The notes under the pieces: generated by a model | Databases searched by the model: none | The model's input: only the letters and a program-made list of their open reading frames with translations | Told to the model about the DNA's origin: nothing | In this document: one piece after another, positions 1 to 5,784 of the stretch | How the letters are laid out: each line of letters opens with the position of its first letter | How positions within the stretch are numbered: the first letter of the stretch is position 1 | NCBI GenBank assembly: GCA_035491935.1 | Contig: DATJJW010000290.1 | Span: 1 to 5,784 of the forward strand | Direction of reading: 5' to 3' | Origin: DATJJW01 sp035491935 | GTDB lineage: Bacteria > Pseudomonadota > Alphaproteobacteria > ATCC43930 > CGMCC-115725 | DNA: 5,784 nt | Translations under genes and position numbers: made by a program

Positions 1-1023
1 CAGCGCAAAGCCGAGCCCGCGACGCTGGAGGCTCCCGCCGGCATCGACATCGCGGAAGCCCAGGCACTTGCCGATGCGCTGGCCATGGCGCGCGACCTTA
101 TCGATACCCCGGCCGAGGATCTGGGGCCGGCAGAATTGGCCGACATCGCCAAGGATATCGCCCAGCGCCACGGTGCCGTGGTCTCGCTGACTTCCGGCGC
201 CGAACTCCTGGCGCAGAACTATCCGATGATCCATGCCGTCGGCCGTGCCTCCCACCGGCCGCCCTGCCTCATCGACATCCGCTGGGGTGAGGTCAGCCGG
301 CCCAAGGTGACGCTGGTCGGCAAGGGCGTGTGCTTCGACACCGGGGGACTCGACCTCAAGCCGTCGGGCGCCATGAAGCTGATGAAGAAGGATATGGGCG
401 GGGCCGCGACCGTGCTGGGGCTGGCACATGCGCTGATGGCGGCCAAGGCGCCGATCTGCCTGCGCGTACTGGTGCCGGCGGTCGACAATGCGGTGGCGGG
501 CGACGCCTTCCGGCCGATGGACATCTTCAAGACGCGCAAAGGCCTGACCGTCGAGATCGGCAACACCGATGCGGAAGGCCGCCTCATCCTGTGCGATGCG
601 CTGGCCGAGGCGCAAGGCGAGGAACCGGAGTTGCTGATCGACATGGCAACGCTCACCGGCGCCGCACGCGTAGCGCTGGGTGGCGAGCTGCCGGCGCTCT
701 TCTGCAACGACGACACGATCGCCGAGGAATTGGTCAAGACCGGCATGGACGAGGCCGACCCGATGTGGCGCCTGCCGCTCTGGCCCAATTACAAGAAGCT
801 TTTGAAGAGCCGCCTCGCCGACCTCAACAACGCACCTGAAGGCGGTATGGCGGGCGCCATCACGGCGGCCCTGTTCCTGGAAGCATTCATCGAGCCCAAG
901 ACCAAATGGGTGCATATCGACACCTGGGCCTGGACCGGCCGCGCCAAACCCGGCCGTCCCGAAGGTGGCGAGGGGCTGTGCCTCAGAGCGCTCTACCGGT
1001 ATTTGCGCAAACGGTACGGCTAG
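1..1023 (+). CDS. M17 family leucyl aminopeptidase (N-terminus missing at window edge)
   Basis: The frame is open from base 1, so the ATG at 85 is internal and this is a 5'-truncated gene: 340 residues are visible, against roughly 450-500 for the family. M17 enzymes are cytosolic, usually hexameric, two-metal exopeptidases that remove N-terminal residues in peptide turnover. Counting residues from base 1, the metal-site signature VGKGVCFDTGG gives K108 and D113. LDLK gives K120, MKKDMGGA gives D131, and NTDAEGRL gives D190, E192 and R194. These correspond to K250, D255, K262, D273, D332, E334 and R336 of bovine lens aminopeptidase, so the catalytic domain looks intact. The missing part is most of the poorly conserved N-terminal domain. 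The C-terminus (VHIDTWAW...LRKRYG) ends naturally at TAG. The gene converges on the next one with 24 bases between stops and no visible hairpin. Whether to call it PepA or PepB cannot be settled from the fragment, so no symbol is given. The family call is secure. Confidence 0.96.
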   Translation, partial: QRKAEPATLEAPAGIDIAEAQALADALAMARDLIDTPAEDLGPAELADIAKDIAQRHGAVVSLTSGAELLAQNYPMIHAVGRASHRPPCLIDIRWGEVSRPKVTLVGKGVCFDTGGLDLKPSGAMKLMKKDMGGAATVLGLAHALMAAKAPICLRVLVPAVDNAVAGDAFRPMDIFKTRKGLTVEIGNTDAEGRLILCDALAEAQGEEPELLIDMATLTGAARVALGGELPALFCNDDTIAEELVKTGMDEADPMWRLPLWPNYKKLLKSRLADLNNAPEGGMAGAITAALFLEAFIEPKTKWVHIDTWAWTGRAKPGRPEGGEGLCLRALYRYLRKRYG

Positions 1024-1047
1024 GCCAACCGCCCGCCCATCATGTGG

Positions 1048-2163
1048 TCATCGTCGCAGGTGTTCCGGCGGCGGCTCGGGGCTTGGATAGATCCACGATC
1101 TCTCGGCACTGGCCTCTCTTTCAACGCTGGGCGGCGCATGTCGTCGCCATCGGCGCACATGGCGCACCTTCGCCCGGGGCGGGTGCGCTGCCCTGGCGAC
1201 ATGGGCGCCCCAGGCCGGGACATTGCCGGATCCGGCGGCATCATCGGCCTGGACCAGGTGCAGGGCCGTGCGGTTCATCGGCTGCCATAGGCCTTCGGCA
1301 TTCGAGCGGAACGTCGCCACGCCACGACCGATCCGCCAGCGCGCCGGGCCGGTCGGGCATTTGGGTGTGAAGGACACGCTGAACCCCGCTCCATTCGCAC
1401 CCGCCGGATATTGGCGCATCGCGAAATCATCGCCCACGCGGCAATCGGCCTTGGCCAGCACGTCGCCGAGACGAACCGAGGGCAGACGCACGAAATTAAG
1501 CGTAGCCACGTCGCTGAGCAGGAAATGGCGCTCGATGCGATCGCCGTCTTCATCCTTCAGCACGGACAGGATGAAGGCCGGCGCCCCCCAATTCATTGCC
1601 GTCACATCCATCAGCTTCGGATTGCCGGACGCAGTCTTGTCCAGGCTCCAATGGATCGATTGCCTGGTCCAAGCCTCGGTCTTGCGGCCCGTCAACCAGG
1701 TGAGCGTCACGCGCCAGCCCGTCTCCGGGCTATAGGCGGCATCCCAGCCCACCGGGGTCACGACGCCGGCCTTTTGGGCGTCCGCGATGATCTCATCGGC
1801 GGTTTCGCCATCCGCGGCACGCCAGCCATTGCGGACGCGCTGGATCGACGCGATGCGGTCCAGGGTCGTCATAGGTTTCGCCTGACCAGGGGACGTGGCG
1901 GATGCGGTGCTGGCGTCGGGCTGCGCCCCGCCCAGCTTCATAGCATCCGGCTTCAGTGCACCCGGTGTCGCACCTTCGGCCGCCGGAGCCACCACCGCAG
2001 CCACCGTTCCGATGCGGCTGATCGCGGGCTGGCTCTGTACTTCCCGTCGGGCATTCTGCGCGTCCATCACGTTCGTAACATAGGCAAGAATTCCCGCCGA
2101 CCCCGTCAGGCAGATCAGAAATCCCGAAGCGGAAAGTGCACGTCTGGCAGTGTGGGGATGCAT
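1048..2163 (-). CDS. Hypothetical membrane-anchored protein with Ala/Pro-rich linker
   Basis: I do not recognise this 371-residue protein. A short basic N-terminus (MHPHTARR) is followed by one hydrophobic segment at about residues 11-30 (SASGFLICLT...), which fits a signal anchor with the rest in the periplasm. Residues about 52-98 are a low-complexity Ala/Pro/Gly/Thr linker. Residues about 100-305 look globular, with many Trp residues (GW, WLTGR, NWGAP, ARWRIGR) and two cysteines, C241 and C269, that could form a disulfide. The last 50 residues are rich in Arg, His and Pro (VRRWRRHAPP, PSPEPPPEHLRR) and probably disordered. The ATG start is supported by GGAGG eight bases upstream (2171-2175). 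The antisense frames give only Arg/His-rich shadows. It lies downstream of the esterase on the same strand but is separated by a 130-base gap containing a hairpin, so it is probably a separate transcript. The coding call is good; the function is unknown. Confidence 0.75.
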   Translation of the reverse strand: MHPHTARRALSASGFLICLTGSAGILAYVTNVMDAQNARREVQSQPAISRIGTVAAVVAPAAEGATPGALKPDAMKLGGAQPDASTASATSPGQAKPMTTLDRIASIQRVRNGWRAADGETADEIIADAQKAGVVTPVGWDAAYSPETGWRVTLTWLTGRKTEAWTRQSIHWSLDKTASGNPKLMDVTAMNWGAPAFILSVLKDEDGDRIERHFLLSDVATLNFVRLPSVRLGDVLAKADCRVGDDFAMRQYPAGANGAGFSVSFTPKCPTGPARWRIGRGVATFRSNAEGLWQPMNRTALHLVQADDAAGSGNVPAWGAHVARAAHPPRAKVRHVRRWRRHAPPSVEREASAERSWIYPSPEPPPEHLRR

Positions 2164-2248
2164 CTCGTCGTCCTCCAGCCCATGCGACGACTCAAGCGAG
2201 AATGCCCGTCCTTGGTTCCCCGATCACCCGCCATGTAGAAAGGCGATG

Positions 2249-2284
2249 ATGATGGGGGACGCCAGAACTGCGTCCCCCGATCAT
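2249..2284 (-). terminator. Strong hairpin just after the esterase stop, probable terminator
   Basis: GGGGGACG (2254-2261) and CGTCCCCC (2271-2278) form a perfect 8-bp stem around a 9-base loop. ATGAT (2249-2253) and ATCAT (2280-2284) extend it past a single bulged base at 2279, giving 13 pairs. It begins 10 bases beyond the esterase stop on the minus strand, where a terminator is expected. The downstream tract reads CATCGCCTTTCT in the transcript, so there is no real U-run. It could be a weak intrinsic terminator, a Rho-dependent 3' end or an RNA-stabilising hairpin. Confidence 0.55.
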
Positions 2285-2293
2285 ACTTATATT

Positions 2294-3463
2294 TCAATGC
2301 GCTGTTTTCTGCCGGACATTACGTGACAACCATTTCGCGATCACGGCCGCGATCTGGTCGCTGTTCTTCTCCAGCATCATCATGTGCGAATTGCCATGGA
2401 TGCCGATATCGGCCAGGCGAATGAAGGTCGGCTTCACGCCGGCCTGCCTGAGATAGTTTACCGTGCAATGGTCGTATGAGGCGTGATACGACGCCTCGGA
2501 CATCAGCACCAGCGTCGGGATGTTCTTCAAATTCGGCAATTGCCGGGCCGGTGCGGCCTGGGCATAGCAGCGCACGAGGCCGGGGCCTTCCGGCTTGTCC
2601 TCCTGCACGAATTTGAGCTCCGAGGCATCCTTGACCGGCGGCGAATATGTCAGCGGCACGTCGGCGATGCCGTAGGCCAGGTCCAGCTTGCCATATTGGA
2701 ACCAGTTGGGTGCCCCGATGAACTTGACCTCATGCGCCGGCGGCCCGTTCGGCTCGATGGCAAGGATCCCCTTCACCTTCTGCGGACGCGCATCCGCCAC
2801 CGGCCACAGGAACGCGCCGGCCTGCGAGTGCCCCATGATGATCGAGGGCCCAATCTTGTCGATCAAGGCGATCAACGCGTCGCGGTTGAGCACCTGCTGT
2901 TCGTGGAAGTCGGCGATCTCGACGGCCTGCGTGGCGGTCAATGCCATCACGGTCGGACTGTTGAGGTCCTTCCCGCCCGGCCATTGCGTATGCAGTTTCG
3001 CCTGCGGCCAGAGATTGTATTTCTCCTCATCGGCATAACGCGGGATGGCGCCGCGCGCGTCGGCCATCTCGGCCTTGCCATAGGCCTGCGTGATGATCGG
3101 CGAGCGGCCGCGGCCGACTTGATCGACGACATAGACGGCATAACCCTGGCGGACGAAATATTGCGCCCAGCCTTCCTTGCCGTCGAGCGTGCCCAGGAAG
3201 TTGACACCCGTCCGCAACCCGCCATGGATCATGATGATCGGATAGGGGTGCAGCTTGCGCGCCGGGATCATGTATTCGACATACATGTGGTCGATCATCA
3301 TCGCCTTGCCGTCGATCTCGGTCATCTTCCCGCCAACAAAGAAGAAGCCGAATTTCGACAGGGTCAGCGGCCCCTGCGCCTGTGCCGATGCGGCAAAGGC
3401 GAATGCCGCCAATGCCACCACCGCCGGTTTGCAGAAACTCCGAAATTTCGTGATAAGTCTCAT
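2294..3463 (-). CDS. Exported alpha/beta hydrolase, esterase-713-like
   Basis: This 389-residue protein has a clear Sec signal peptide: a basic N-terminus (MRLITKFR), a hydrophobic core at residues 14-25, and cleavage near ASA or AQA at residues 25-30. The mature enzyme should act in the periplasm or outside the cell. It shows the alpha/beta-hydrolase pattern: an oxyanion-hole HGG at 80-82, the nucleophile elbow GHSQAG with Ser213, and an acidic residue after the next strand at Glu237 (IEPNGPP). The catalytic His lies in GIHGNSHMMM, probably His360, with His356 as the alternative. GHSQ-G, a Glu in the acid position and the HGNSHMMM block match what I recall of Alcaligenes esterase 713 (PDB 1QLW), which uses Ser/His/Glu. 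The natural substrate is unknown for that family and here. The ATG start has a G-run (GGGGGG) seven bases upstream and fits the signal peptide. It lies 179 bases downstream of crcB on the same strand, with no U-tract terminator and no convincing promoter between them, so cotranscription is possible but unproven. Confidence 0.88.
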   Translation of the reverse strand: MRLITKFRSFCKPAVVALAAFAFAASAQAQGPLTLSKFGFFFVGGKMTEIDGKAMMIDHMYVEYMIPARKLHPYPIIMIHGGLRTGVNFLGTLDGKEGWAQYFVRQGYAVYVVDQVGRGRSPIITQAYGKAEMADARGAIPRYADEEKYNLWPQAKLHTQWPGGKDLNSPTVMALTATQAVEIADFHEQQVLNRDALIALIDKIGPSIIMGHSQAGAFLWPVADARPQKVKGILAIEPNGPPAHEVKFIGAPNWFQYGKLDLAYGIADVPLTYSPPVKDASELKFVQEDKPEGPGLVRCYAQAAPARQLPNLKNIPTLVLMSEASYHASYDHCTVNYLRQAGVKPTFIRLADIGIHGNSHMMMLEKNSDQIAAVIAKWLSRNVRQKTAH

Positions 3464-3642
3464 GACATTACCCCCCGTTTTCAGACTCTAGCCGGTCCAT
3501 AGGGGATTGAGCTTAGAACAAAAGCCGGCGAGGACAAAGCCACCATAGGTGGAAGATATCGGGCCAGGTCGCGTTGGGGACTGGCGGGCCGCCTCCAGCG
3601 TGCGACGCGGCGTGCAAGAGCCGAGGGCGCCAGAGCCGGGGG

Positions 3643-4074
3643 TCACCCCTCCTCCTCGATCGTGGCCTGGGCGATTTTGTGCGCCCCGCCGTTGAAATGC
3701 GCCGCGATGATGTGCCCGGCAGCGACCGCGCCGATGCATAGGGCGACCGATAGACCGATATTCAATGCGGCGCGAACCATCGCGCCATTGCGCATCAGGT
3801 CCAACGTCTGCAGGCTGAAGGACGAAAAGGTCGTGTACCCGCCGCAGAGGCCGATCATGACGAAGAGCCGCGTGGTTTCCGATACCGGGAAGCGGCCATG
3901 GGCTAGCGTGAGCGTGCCGAACAGGCCGATGACGAAAGATCCCGAGATATTGATGATGATGGTGCCCCAAGGCAGCTGCTGACTGATGGGAAGCGCCAGG
4001 ACCGAGATCGCATAGCGGGCCAGCGACCCGATAGCGCCTCCAATCATGACCATGAGGCAGGTGGTAAATGACAT
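3643..4074 (-). CDS. crcB: CrcB/Fluc fluoride ion channel
   Basis: This is a small inner-membrane fluoride channel that works as a dual-topology dimer and lets fluoride leave the cytoplasm. It is 143 residues long, slightly above the usual 120-130. Four hydrophobic segments are visible at about 4-30, 37-59, 68-92 and 100-126. Family hallmarks are [10 protein letters not shown] with Arg20, [11 protein letters not shown] with the conserved Asn42, and [15 protein letters not shown], which carries the central Na+-site region and the two pore phenylalanines (Phe83 and Phe86). The tail after residue 127 ([18 protein letters not shown]) is polar and accounts for the extra length. The ATG at 4074 is fixed by AGGAGGA at 4081-4087, seven bases upstream, and by the first membrane segment starting immediately. 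The gene sits directly behind a fluoride riboswitch and terminator on the same strand, an independent confirmation of the assignment. A longer minus-strand frame over this region (3488-4150) is out of frame and is a shadow. Confidence 0.97.
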   Translation of the reverse strand: MSFTTCLMVMIGGAIGSLARYAISVLALPISQQLPWGTIIINISGSFVIGLFGTLTLAHGRFPVSETTRLFVMIGLCGGYTTFSSFSLQTLDLMRNGAMVRAALNIGLSVALCIGAVAAGHIIAAHFNGGAHKIAQATIEEEG

Positions 4075-4103
4075 GCTCGCTCCTCCTTCGATGGGCGGGC
4101 ACG

Positions 4104-4125
4104 AAAAACCCGCCTCGCGGCGGGT
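4104..4125 (-). terminator. Intrinsic terminator in the crcB leader (riboswitch expression platform)
   Basis: Read on the minus strand, ACCCGCC, loop GCGA and GGCGGGT form a 7-bp stem (arms at 4119-4125 and 4108-4114), followed directly by a TTTTT tract whose last base is at 4104. This is a textbook Rho-independent terminator. It lies between the fluoride aptamer and the crcB ribosome binding site, so it serves as the off state of the leader and not as an operon end. Confidence 0.88.
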
Positions 4126-4141
4126 GAAGCGGGTGCATCCC

Positions 4142-4162
4142 TACCGCCATGGTTTCGCGGTA
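4142..4162 (-). promoter_or_regulatory. Competing hairpin between aptamer and terminator (switch element)
   Basis: On the minus strand UACCGC (4157-4162) and GCGGUA (4142-4147) are perfectly complementary around a 9-base loop. The 5' arm uses the UACC at the 3' end of the fluoride aptamer. The 3' arm lies within UGGCGGUA, whose GGCGG (4144-4148) can pair with CCGCC in the 5' arm of the terminator (4119-4123). This hairpin and the ligand-bound aptamer are therefore mutually exclusive, and freeing the 3' arm would allow antitermination. The pairings are seen in the sequence; the mechanism is inferred. Confidence 0.6.
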
Positions 4163-4206
4163 CGAGTCATCACCCCTTTCGGGAGGTTTCGGGGAACTCG
4201 ATCCCC
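4159..4206 (-). promoter_or_regulatory. Fluoride riboswitch (crcB motif) aptamer
   Basis: The minus strand shows the fluoride aptamer architecture in the right place, about 85 bases before the crcB start. GGGG (4203-4206) can pair with CCCC (4191-4194), the pseudoknot helix. CGAGUU (4195-4200) pairs with GACUCG (4163-4168), five Watson-Crick pairs and one U-G. UCCC (4181-4184) pairs with GGGG (4173-4176) across a GAAA loop. The single-stranded AAACC between helices, UGAUG before the GACUCG arm and UACC after it match conserved positions. The layout can be overlaid on the Thermotoga petrophila aptamer as I remember it, with different bases in the paired arms, which suggests covariation. Binding fluoride should favour crcB expression through the terminator downstream. 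A TAGATT at 4216-4221 could be a -10 box, but I see no good -35. Confidence 0.93.
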
Positions 4207-4361
4207 ACTGACGTCAATCTACTCCGCTCGGCGCGAAAATTCCATGTCGATCAGCGCGCATCCCGGCGAGTCCACCCGCTCGATGGATTAGTTGAAATCA
4301 AAGTATCCGATGTAAATCGCTTCGAAATGTGCAATTGTTTTAAGGGTGACCGGAGTGGACA

Positions 4362-5495
4362 ATGCCGGACGCCCAGAGGATGGTAGATGAGATCATTCAT
4401 CTTGCACATCACGCCGCTGGGGAACCGGGCCGGTGGAGCGAAGTCATTGCCCGATTGTGCGACCTCCTGCACGCCCGGTCGGCCGCTCTCGTAAGGCACG
4501 ACTTGGTCGCCAACGGAGGCGAGATCTGCCATGCCGTTGGTATTGATCAGAGTTTCCGCGCATCCTACCGGATGCGCTTTGCCCAGCAGAACGTCTGGTT
4601 CGATACACGGCATCGCCCTGAACTCGACCGGGTCTCTACTGGTGCGGAACTGGTTCCGAATTGGGAATTGGTCCGGACCAACTTCTATCGAAATTGGCTA
4701 CGACCGCTGCGCGCCTTCCACTGCCTTATCGGTACTACCTACCGATGCGCTGAAGAGATTCGATGCCTCATCGCATGGCGATCCGTCGACGATCCGGTTT
4801 TCAATGCGGACGACAAGGATCGGCTGGCCGCCATTCTGCCGCATCTGCGATGTGCATGGGAACTCGACGCCGAATTCATGGCAATCCGCCAGAAGAGCGA
4901 AATCCTTGCAGATCTCATTCACGGACTGTCGGAAGCCGTCCTCCTGGTGGATGGCGACGGCCACATAGCCTTCCAGAACCGGGCGGCCGAGCTGCTCCTG
5001 ATACAGTGCGACGGTCTCCGCCTTCTTCATGGCGTGCTTACGGCGGCGTCGGATGAGCAGACCCGCAAGCTGAGGCAGTTCGTCGCCAATGCCATTGCGT
5101 GTGGCACGATGGGAACAAGCCAATTGCAGAGCGAACTGGCAATCAGCCGCCCCTCGGGCGCCCCGCCCCTTGCCGTGCGGATCGTGCCGATCCGGCATCC
5201 GGCGATTGACGGGACCGGCAGGCACAAGCAGGTCGCGGCCGTCCTGATCCGCTCGATCGAAGTGAAAGAGACTGCGCGGAATCTCTATGAGTTCTATCAG
5301 ATGACTCCAGCCGAGGCGCGGCTGACCGCGCTCATCATCGGCGGCTATTCACTCTACGGGGCCGCGGCGCATCTCTCCATCACGAAGAACACGGCGCGCA
5401 CGCACATGAAACGGATCTACGTCAAGACCGAGACGCATCGGCAGGTCGATCTCGTCCGTCTGCTGACCAATGGCGCGATGCCGCCACCCCATTGA
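4362..5495 (+). CDS. LuxR-family transcriptional regulator with central PAS-like domain
   Basis: This 377-residue protein has a C-terminal LuxR/GerE helix-turn-helix at about 312-369. It starts with MTPAEARLTALIIGGYSL, continues through AAAHLSITKNTARTHMKRIY (scaffold and recognition helices) and ends KTETHRQVDLVRLL. A PAS-like segment spans about 185-300 (GLSEAVLLVDGDGHIAFQNRAAE, typical of the first strands of a PAS fold). The first 170 residues are a helical, GAF-like or unclassified sensor region rich in Trp, Arg and Cys. There is no receiver domain and no clear AHL-binding signature, so it probably senses a small molecule or partner not named by the sequence. The ATG start follows GGAG at 4352-4355 with six bases of spacing. 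An in-frame TAA at 4341 rules out a longer product. It is transcribed divergently from the riboswitch-crcB leader, so it could control that side or itself. TTGAAA at 4292-4297 is a possible -35 element, but the -10 match is poor. Confidence 0.9.
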   Translation: MPDAQRMVDEIIHLAHHAAGEPGRWSEVIARLCDLLHARSAALVRHDLVANGGEICHAVGIDQSFRASYRMRFAQQNVWFDTRHRPELDRVSTGAELVPNWELVRTNFYRNWLRPLRAFHCLIGTTYRCAEEIRCLIAWRSVDDPVFNADDKDRLAAILPHLRCAWELDAEFMAIRQKSEILADLIHGLSEAVLLVDGDGHIAFQNRAAELLLIQCDGLRLLHGVLTAASDEQTRKLRQFVANAIACGTMGTSQLQSELAISRPSGAPPLAVRIVPIRHPAIDGTGRHKQVAAVLIRSIEVKETARNLYEFYQMTPAEARLTALIIGGYSLYGAAAHLSITKNTARTHMKRIYVKTETHRQVDLVRLLTNGAMPPPH

Positions 5496-5515
5496 GAACG
5501 GCCGAAAGGCCGGTC
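5496..5515 (+). terminator. GAAA-capped hairpin after the LuxR-type gene
   Basis: CGGCC (5499-5503), GAAA loop, GGCCG (5508-5512) form a compact 5-bp GC stem. GA (5496-5497) and TC (5514-5515) extend it past one A-G mismatch. It starts at the base after the regulator's TGA. No U-run follows (TGCCCATTGG), so it is terminator-like at best and may only protect the 3' end. Confidence 0.4.
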
Positions 5516-5522
5516 TGCCCAT

Positions 5523-5565
5523 TGGACTCTGGCCAGTGGACTCTGGCCAATCAGTGGACGTGGCC
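5523..5565. repeat. Tandem 13-base direct repeat plus a degenerate third copy
   Basis: TGGACTCTGGCCA occurs at 5523-5535 and again, identical, at 5537-5549, a 14-base period. A shortened copy, TGGACGTGGCC, follows at 5555-5565. Each full unit contains the palindrome TGGCCA, and the block is bounded by ATTGG (5521-5525) and CCAAT (5547-5551). It lies between the regulator and the right-edge frame, and its degenerate copy overlaps the end of the latter. Confidence 0.7.
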
Positions 5566-5784
5566 GAGCACCGAACTGCGGTACATATTGCGGCCGTGCT
5601 GATGCCCGTGACCTATCGCACCGTGCGCGGCGTCAAGCTCGTGCCGCTGCATCACCTTGGGCTCTTCGGCACTGCGTTCGTTCCGCTCGTGCGCGATGCG
5701 GGCATTATTGCTGAGACAACGCAGCCGTGGCGCCACGACCGAGCGTTTCGATGGGCGACCGCAGCCCGGGCAATCGGCGTCCTG
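5551..5784 (-). CDS. Possible partial gene entering from the right edge, unknown function
   Basis: A minus-strand frame is open from the window edge to TGA at 5551-5553, giving 77 residues of a C-terminus whose start is outside the window. It begins QDADCPGCGRPSKR, with one CPGC pair that could belong to a zinc ribbon, although no second Cys pair is visible. It ends in a His/Gly-rich tail (GAIGHGHQHGRN...LGHVH). By hand count about three quarters of its codons end in G or C, higher than the opposing + frame. That + frame (for example from ATG 5602) is also open to the edge, so the coding strand is not certain. I do not recognise the product. It could be the tail of a real gene convergent with the LuxR-type regulator, a decayed gene, or chance. 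Confidence 0.3.
   Translation of the reverse strand, partial: QDADCPGCGRPSKRSVVAPRLRCLSNNARIAHERNERSAEEPKVMQRHELDAAHGAIGHGHQHGRNMYRSSVLGHVH

Noticed and set aside
1411..2238. 275-codon + strand frame opposite the anchored hypothetical protein
   Set aside because: It is Arg/His/Gly-rich with no recognisable domain. The minus frame has a membrane anchor and a GGAGG site at the right spacing, so it is preferred.
2115..2297. 60-codon minus frame between the esterase and the hypothetical gene
   Set aside because: It runs through the terminator-like hairpin and overlaps both neighbours' ends. It has no ribosome binding site and no domain.
2294..3463. Idea that the hydrolase is a fluoroacetate dehalogenase feeding the fluoride channel
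   Set aside because: Those dehalogenases use an Asp nucleophile and are cytosolic. This protein has Ser in GHSQAG and a signal peptide, so direct defluorination is not supported.
2483..3502. 339-codon + strand frame opposite the esterase
   Set aside because: It is the antisense of a gene with a signal peptide, a catalytic triad and a ribosome binding site, and its product is Arg/His/Asp-rich with no domain. It is a GC-driven shadow.
3481..3642. Promoter or terminator between crcB and the esterase
   Set aside because: TTGTTC and TATGGA on the minus strand are badly spaced, and the GC inverted repeats near 3605-3640 have no U-tract. Neither is convincing.
3488..4150. 220-codon minus-strand frame overlapping crcB
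   Set aside because: It is out of frame with the unmistakable CrcB protein, and it would start inside the leader between aptamer and terminator.
4292..4318. TTGAAA with TAAATC as a sigma-70 promoter for the regulator
   Set aside because: The spacing is only 15 bases and the -10 match is poor, so it is not listed as a feature.
4698..5225. 175-codon minus frame inside the regulator
   Set aside because: It is antisense to the PAS region of a gene with a clear LuxR domain.
4362..5495. Quorum-sensing AHL receptor of the LuxR type
   Set aside because: There is no AHL-binding domain signature and no luxI-like gene in the window. The protein is longer, with a PAS-like middle.

Overview
This 5784-base window is GC-rich, gene-dense bacterial DNA. 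Codon use, the M17 aminopeptidase type and the LuxR/PAS regulator suggest an alphaproteobacterium, possibly sphingomonad-like. That placement is inference from style and not a database match.

Left part (1-2163): an M17 leucyl aminopeptidase runs in from the left edge on the + strand and lacks its N-terminus. All canonical metal and catalytic residues are visible. It converges, with only 24 bases between stops, on a minus-strand gene for a 371-residue membrane-anchored, probably periplasmic protein that I do not recognise.

Middle part (2249-4206, all minus strand): transcription runs right to left. It starts with a fluoride riboswitch and continues through a switching hairpin and an intrinsic terminator to crcB, a Fluc-type fluoride channel. 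After a 179-base gap comes an exported alpha/beta hydrolase of the esterase-713 type, followed by a strong hairpin just past its stop. The riboswitch was found by eye. Its three helices, the GAAA-capped hairpin and the UGAUG/UAC conserved bases fit the crcB-motif architecture. The leader also shows a legible fluoride-ON antitermination scheme.

Right part (4362-5784): a PAS-plus-LuxR-HTH regulator is transcribed divergently from the riboswitch leader. The two share a short intergenic region of about 155 bases. The regulator may control itself or the crcB/esterase side, but nothing in the sequence proves a target. A GNRA-capped hairpin and a tandem 13-base repeat follow it. The right edge holds an ambiguous open frame that I can only describe.

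The best-supported functional unit is the self-contained fluoride-sensing and export module. The esterase downstream of it is recognisable, but any link to fluoride is unproven.
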